Shown here in pieces: positions 59,640 to 64,000 of a DNA stretch of 64,000 nucleotides (its first letter is position 1; every line of letters begins with the position of its first letter). The position numbers were made by a program, and so were the translations under genes. The notes beneath the pieces are model-generated. The model searched no databases and was not told where the DNA came from. It saw only the letters and a program-made list of their open reading frames with translations. The stretch comes from Golubevia sp. BC0850 (taxonomy: Eukaryota; Basidiomycota; Exobasidiomycetes; Golubeviales; Golubeviaceae), in NCBI GenBank assembly GCA_012976225.1, contig JAAVVG010000011.1, positions 806,001 through 870,000 on the forward strand, written 5' to 3'.

Positions 59640-60103
59640 ATGAGAAGGGGGAAGATATTTTATCGGAAGTGTGCGCTCCTATTTAAAGTGAGCGCCACTG
59701 GAAGAGACGAACTGCATCGAATTGTCTTAGCTTGGGGCTGAAACAAACAAAGGAAGAATGATTCAGCCGGCCTGAAGCTAAGACACTGGAGGAGGCGTGT
59801 CGACAACTGGCTCGCATCCGTCCACACGTTCCGCCGCGTGAGGGTCCGGCTCTCTTGAGATTCTGTTTCTTTCCATTCTTGTTTCTCTTCAAATTTAATC
59901 ATTTTCACTAACTTTATTCTTCAAAAACAATCAAGGAAGAAGCTTTGACAGAACGGAGCCTCGACTTGAGGTCTCGACTCATGCTTAAATCCTTGTCTCG
60001 AGAAGTGAGCAGTATTCTCGATTCCGATCCCTCGCCTTCAAATCTCAAAAAGTCATTGAATCATTTCAAAGACGTCCTCCAGGCCTCCATTCTACCATCC
60101 TGA
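59640..60103 (+). CDS. Candidate 91-residue LYR-motif-like small protein
   Basis: Three exons (59640-59687, 59778-59837, 59936-60103) join, all in phase 0, through canonical GT-AG introns; the second intron has a CACTAAC branch site. The product begins MRRGKIFYRKCALLFKLRHW, continues VHTFRREEALTERSLDLRSR and ends LQASILPS. FYR near the start, basic residues after it and FR about 30 residues on resemble the Complex1_LYR family of mitochondrial assembly factors and complex I subunits. The resemblance is by eye. Exon 2 is also open in another frame. A tentative antisense gene starts just downstream. Confidence 0.4.
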
Positions 60104-60159
60104 TCGATTGTTCTCTTTCGGAACAAGTGAAAGAAACCAGGAGGGGTCTGAGATCGTTT

Positions 60160-60440
60160 CTGCGAGCTCACTCAGATTTTGGAGTGCGGCAGTGAAGACG
60201 TCGAGAGAGAACGAGATAGTCAAGACCGAAAAAGTCAAGCTGAGGACGTTCAGGAGAGATAAGTGATAGACTTTTGCATTCTTTGTTGGTACCAAATCAG
60301 TGCGTGGAGGACTGAGAAGTGAAAGAGAAGAGGAGTGGAGAGGAAAGGAGCAGACAGAGCAGTAGCAGTCTCCAATGCAATCAAATTTAATGTCAAAAGG
60401 CTCACTTGATGTCGAGGAGCGACACAAAGAAAAGAAGAAT
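60160..60440 (-). pseudogene. Fragment related to the membrane protein frame at 57.3-57.9 kb
   Basis: On the minus strand a hydrophobic stretch (HLILLFFVSLLDIK) ends at a GTGAGC donor. After an intron ending TTCTCAG comes DLVPTKNAKVYHLSLLNV and LSLTFSVLTISFSLDVFTAA, then again a GTGAGC donor. The second part resembles KVLSLTFPLLIFSFSLNSF of the plus-strand frame at 57740-57790. No clear start or end is visible. It is likely a gene remnant or part of an unrecognised gene. Confidence 0.3.
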
Positions 60441-61073
60441 CAGATGTGAAGAGGAACAAAGACCTCTAGGAGAATAAGCAGCGGTTGAGATGCATCAATG
60501 AGAGAAGTCTCTTGGGGACCCATGGAACGGTCCTCCAGTCCTGTCGCACTAATTCTATGGCATTCTCATATTTTTTTCTTGCGAAACAGCGGAAGACGTA
60601 GGTAAGGATTTGCGAAAGAGGTCCATTCCAACCGAAAGAGCTCTCCTTCTTCGATGGTCCAGGACAATCTTTTGAGACGGATCAACCGGTCTATTCAGAT
60701 AGCAACATTTACATCGACATCAAAAGGAAGCAGATAAAAAAGTGAGTACGTGGCTAAGGGGCAGAAAAGGTTCGACGAATCAGCGAGGCAGTTCTAACTC
60801 TATCTTCTGAACTTACCTTAAAATTGTCTGATCTCTGACTTGAACTGAGATTTCCTCGACTGTATCTTGCTGCAAATATCAATTTCCAAAAGTAGCTGCT
60901 TCAATTGGATGCAATTCGATGCGATGGTTCGAAAGTCTAAGAGGCTGGCTTATAAAGTTGCTCTCCAACACGCCAACACCCACCCTCAATCGTCCAATTT
61001 AATCTTTCACCTTCCAATCTTCTGATCATTCCCATCTGAATATAATTTCAAATCTAATCCTCAAAAAAGCACC
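60441..61073. other. Upstream region of the profilin gene
   Basis: It holds a TATAAAG box at 60951-60957, about 120 bp before the profilin ATG. An open stretch at about 60609-60742 (PFQPKELSFFDGPGQSFETD) ends at a GTGAGT donor and may be an exon of an unrecognised gene. Confidence 0.45.
60951..60957 (+). promoter_or_regulatory. TATA box of the profilin gene
   Basis: TATAAAG lies 117-123 bp upstream of the ATG at 61074, followed by a C-rich leader. Confidence 0.6.
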
Positions 61074-61849
61074 ATGTCTTGGCAAGGATACGTTGATACT
61101 AACTTAGTAGGAACTGGCAGAGTTTCTAAAGCAGCCATCATTGGTTTAAAAGGTGGAGTTTGGGCCACAAGCTCGGGTTTCACTGTGAGTCAATCGCTCT
61201 ACGCAGCTACAAAAAACTACCTAAATTCAACTCCCTCAGACTTGGAAACAAGAGAGGGAATGAGAGGACATGAGCTACCACCAACGAGTACTGACTGATA
61301 GGAGAAACCTTTTCTTCCCTCTTCCTCCCTTTCCTTCTCAGGTCTCACCACAAGAACAATCAGCTTTAGTTCAAGGTTTTACTTCTCCAGATACTCTTCA
61401 AGCTTCAGGAATCCACGTGGACGGAAAGAAGTACTTCACCTTGCAGGCCAACGAGAGAAGCATATATGGTAAACAAGGCGTGAGTATCAGTAGCTCCCTA
61501 TCTCATTCCCTCTTCGGTCTCTTCTCATTTGAAGAGGGAGGAGAATACTCGGAGAAAACCCATTGGAGGAAACAGGGAGGTGGAAGAAGTAGCTGCCATG
61601 AGCCAAAAACTTGTTTATCTCGTTGTGCTCTCTCGTTTTCTCCAGAAGGTTGAGGCTTGCGATCTCACCCCCTCTCAATCTCCTAATTCTATAACTCTCT
61701 TCTCTCATTCCTCTTAGGCCGATGGTCTAGTCTGCGTCAAAACCAATCAAGCCGTCCTAGTCTGTCAATACGCTTCTCCAATCGTTCCTGGGGATGCCAC
61801 AAAGGTGGTTGAGAGTTTGGCTGATTACCTTATTGGGACCGGATATTAA
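61074..61849 (+). CDS. PFY1: Profilin
   Basis: Exons 61074-61184, 61342-61479 and 61718-61849 splice in phase to 126 aa, the normal size. Profilin binds G-actin, poly-proline and phosphoinositides and promotes actin filament growth. The start MSWQGYVDTNLVGTGRVSKA is the family signature. GVWATSSGFTVSPQE, then GKKYFTLQANERSIYGKQGA and DGLVCVKTNQAVLVCQYASP follow. The C-terminus is VVESLADYLIGTGY. The intron positions and a TATA box about 120 bp upstream fit a well-expressed housekeeping gene. Confidence 0.97.
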
Positions 61850-62011
61850 AGGGAGGCTTTGGTAATCAAGGGAGGCTTGGTAGAAAGGAGATGGAGGAAA
61901 TGAGAGGGAGGAAGATGGAGATTTTCAGAGGAAGGGTGATTGAGAGAGAGAGAGCAGATTTCAGAGGAGGGGAAGGGGATAGAAAAGCGAAGACAAACCA
62001 AGTGAGTTTTA
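61850..62011. other. Profilin 3' region
   Basis: It is purine rich with a short (GA)n run near 61940-61955. No gene is seen. Confidence 0.45.
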
Positions 62012-62402
62012 TCAAAATATGATGGAGTATTTGGGAAGATAGATCGGAAGGTAAGGAAGGTTGATAGTGAGAGCTAAAGCGGCCTTGAGAGAGTAAGGCT
62101 TGGGGATGGGTGGCCCTCTAATCTCTCCAAGTTGGGGCGAAGCCAATTCTTCGAGGAAGGAATTCAAAGATTTAGAATCATCTAGATGAAAGGTTCTGTC
62201 CACTCTCTGCAGCAGCATGTCCACGCTTCTTTAAGCAAATAAGTAGGAGAGGAAAGGTTAGAGCTGTCTGTCCTTTCGAGCAGACCTCGATCTTCATCTT
62301 CTCACCGGGACTGAGAGGAGTATCGCAATCCTCAACTGCTGAACTTGAAACTCTGAATCTAGGGGTCGGAAGGAAGGATTCCTTCTTCATTTCTCGAATC
62401 AT
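62012..62402 (-). CDS. Possible small gene, model unresolved
   Basis: On the minus strand an ATG at 62402 opens MIREMKKESFLPTPRFRVSS up to a GTGAGA donor (after LSP). A CTAAC branch site and an AAG acceptor follow about 90 nt later. Past it, one frame gives a short end. Another is open for 70 codons (VDRTFHLDDSKSLNSFLEEL to YLPKYSIIF) but does not fit the phase. I cannot choose a model and do not recognise a family. Confidence 0.25.
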
Positions 62403-64000
62403 TCTAATCAGTTTTCAAACGTCCATCTGTCTAACCTTTCTTTCCTTTTCCCTCATCTCATCTTTTCTCTTCCTTTAGACAATGATGAAGTTCATAAATC
62501 AAAACCAGAAAGCACCCCCTCACAACTCTTTTTTTCTCTTCCCCAATCTCTTCAAACAATTCAAATTTCCAATCTCCTCTTTCTTGTCTCCTTCATTCCT
62601 TTCTTTCCGATTCTCAACAACATTCAATTCCACAAAGAAGTTAATCATGAAACGAGCATCTTGAAGGGGAAGTCTGAGAATGAAATCCGCTTGAAAAGAA
62701 GGAAGAAGTCTCTTTCATTGACTTTCAGCACTCGAGTTTTTCTTTGGGGGCGACATCATTTGGTTAGATCTCTCTTTGTCCACCTCCGGGCAGCCTCCTC
62801 TTTGACCTAAGTGGATGGTCGTGAAACGCATCACTTTTAGGCCCGGGTACTGGCATATGACATGCCTGGTTTTGGTCATTGAGAACTAGAAAGAACTGAG
62901 AAGTAATATTGAATCTGAAAGAATGATCTCTCGACTAAATCAGCGAGACAGATAGCTTTGCTTAAACCTTGAATTCCTCAAGAAAATTACGCAAATTCGC
63001 ATAAGGATCACAATGAAGAAGGTCGACCATAGAAAATAGATGAAGGGAGAAAAAGTGCACAGAAGGGTAGACAACAGAGAGTGAGAATAGATTCTCTCTC
63101 TCCTTCGTGTCCAACATCAAACTTACATCATTTTATCTTTCAGACAAAAAATCAAAAAGGAACCCAGTCAAGAGTTAGAACCGAGTTCTGAAGGAAGTCA
63201 ATGTGGAATAGAACCTCTTTTACTCCTTCTTTCACCCCAGCTTTCCCTATGACTGATCAACCCTTCTTTCAATTCCCGGTTGAAAAAAGTTTGTGCAACC
63301 CCTTTCTTAGTAGATCTTTAAAAGCCATTTCATGTTCCTTTTGGCTCTCCAGTGTTCAACTTGAATTTGCCTCTCACGCCCTGTAGAATTTGGTCAACCT
63401 ACAAACATCTTTGTCTTGCTCTAAATTGATCTTCCTCTCTGAGAAACAGACCTTACATTCTGTGTTCAACCTTTTATGAATTTGCAAAGCGCAGTTTTTG
63501 AATTTAAAAGCGCGTCTCCCTCTGTGAACTCCTTGTCGATTCTCTTCTGACTACTCAAATTCCAATCCTTTTCTTACCCCTGCTGAAGGATTCTGACCAG
63601 TCTCTGCCAAAAACAGTAATCTCTACACTAAATCTTTGAAATTGCAAAGACCAACTTCTAGTCACCTTGCAAGAAAAGTGGTTCTCCTGTCTCCAGAAAA
63701 CAAGGGGTCTCACTCTTTTCTCTCTTCCTAAGTTGATGAAAAGCAGTTAGACAGGAAGGACATTGAAGCTCTCATTTTTTTCATTAAGGAAATTGTGTTT
63801 TGGGTCTAGTCTTCCCTTCGAAAGTCATGGAATTGCTCTGCAAAGTCTATTTTTTGCTTGGTTAGTGGGAGTAAACAATCTATATTTGGCTCCACCTCTC
63901 CTCTCTAGGTTATTTTTCTTACTTGGAGGAGCCTCCATTTTTTCTCAAAACCCTCAGAAGAAGCGTTACGAAACCAAAATCACTCAATCCCTCTCCCTGT
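62403..64000. other. No supported gene to the window end
   Basis: The sequence is A/T-leaning with many short frames. A 60-codon Phe/Ser-rich frame at 62482-62664 has no support. I see no repeat, tRNA or splice-consistent gene. Confidence 0.45.

Overview
The window is nuclear DNA of a fungus, most likely a basidiomycete. Genes are intron-rich, with short introns (mostly 60-170 nt) and GTGAGT-type donors. The set includes a basidiomycete-type 'glycopeptide' secreted protein, an HP1 homologue, a UBR7 homologue and fungal GH27 and GH47 enzymes. I lean to Pucciniomycotina, but sequence alone does not prove that. All gene models were spliced by hand; where exon lengths are given, donor, acceptor and reading phase agree through the whole chain.

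Layout. 1-3.9 kb: the start of a low-complexity protein gene, then about 3.4 kb without a convincing gene that holds two islands of a CTGGCGA/TCGCCAG repeat. 3.9-27 kb: a dense metabolic stretch with a glycopeptide-like secreted protein, ER alpha-1,2-mannosidase, UDP-glucose dehydrogenase, glycerol-3-phosphate acyltransferase, alpha-galactosidase, a 58-aa charged protein, acetyl-CoA acetyltransferase, an Ato-type acetate transporter, polynucleotide kinase/phosphatase and ornithine aminotransferase. 27.5-31 kb: a decay zone with a truncated arylsulfotransferase-like gene, a broken cysteine-rich secreted protein gene, a 53-bp tandem duplication and an LTR-like repeat. 31-57 kb: mainly RNA, chromatin and regulatory genes, namely lariat debranching enzyme, HP1, UBR7, a TBC RabGAP, a LACTB2-type metallo-beta-lactamase, a PLP decarboxylase, RBM25, a BTB-BTB-CAP-Gly protein and the SPB4/DDX55 helicase. 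57-64 kb: uncertain small genes, a second inverted copy of the LTR-like repeat, profilin, and about 2 kb of apparently empty sequence.

The most striking observation concerns exon size. The acetyl-CoA acetyltransferase gene keeps its frame only if a single nucleotide (18958) is an exon, flanked by a canonical AG and a canonical GTAAGT. The same window has a 9-nt exon in SPB4, a 15-nt exon in the metallo-beta-lactamase that encodes the start of the zinc-binding motif, a 17-nt exon in the TBC gene and a 6-nt first coding exon in DBR1. The next most interesting items are two 461-bp segments that look identical, inverted and 28 kb apart; the CTGGCGA repeat islands; the facing pair of truncated genes at 28.65 kb; and the BTB-BTB-CAP-Gly architecture.
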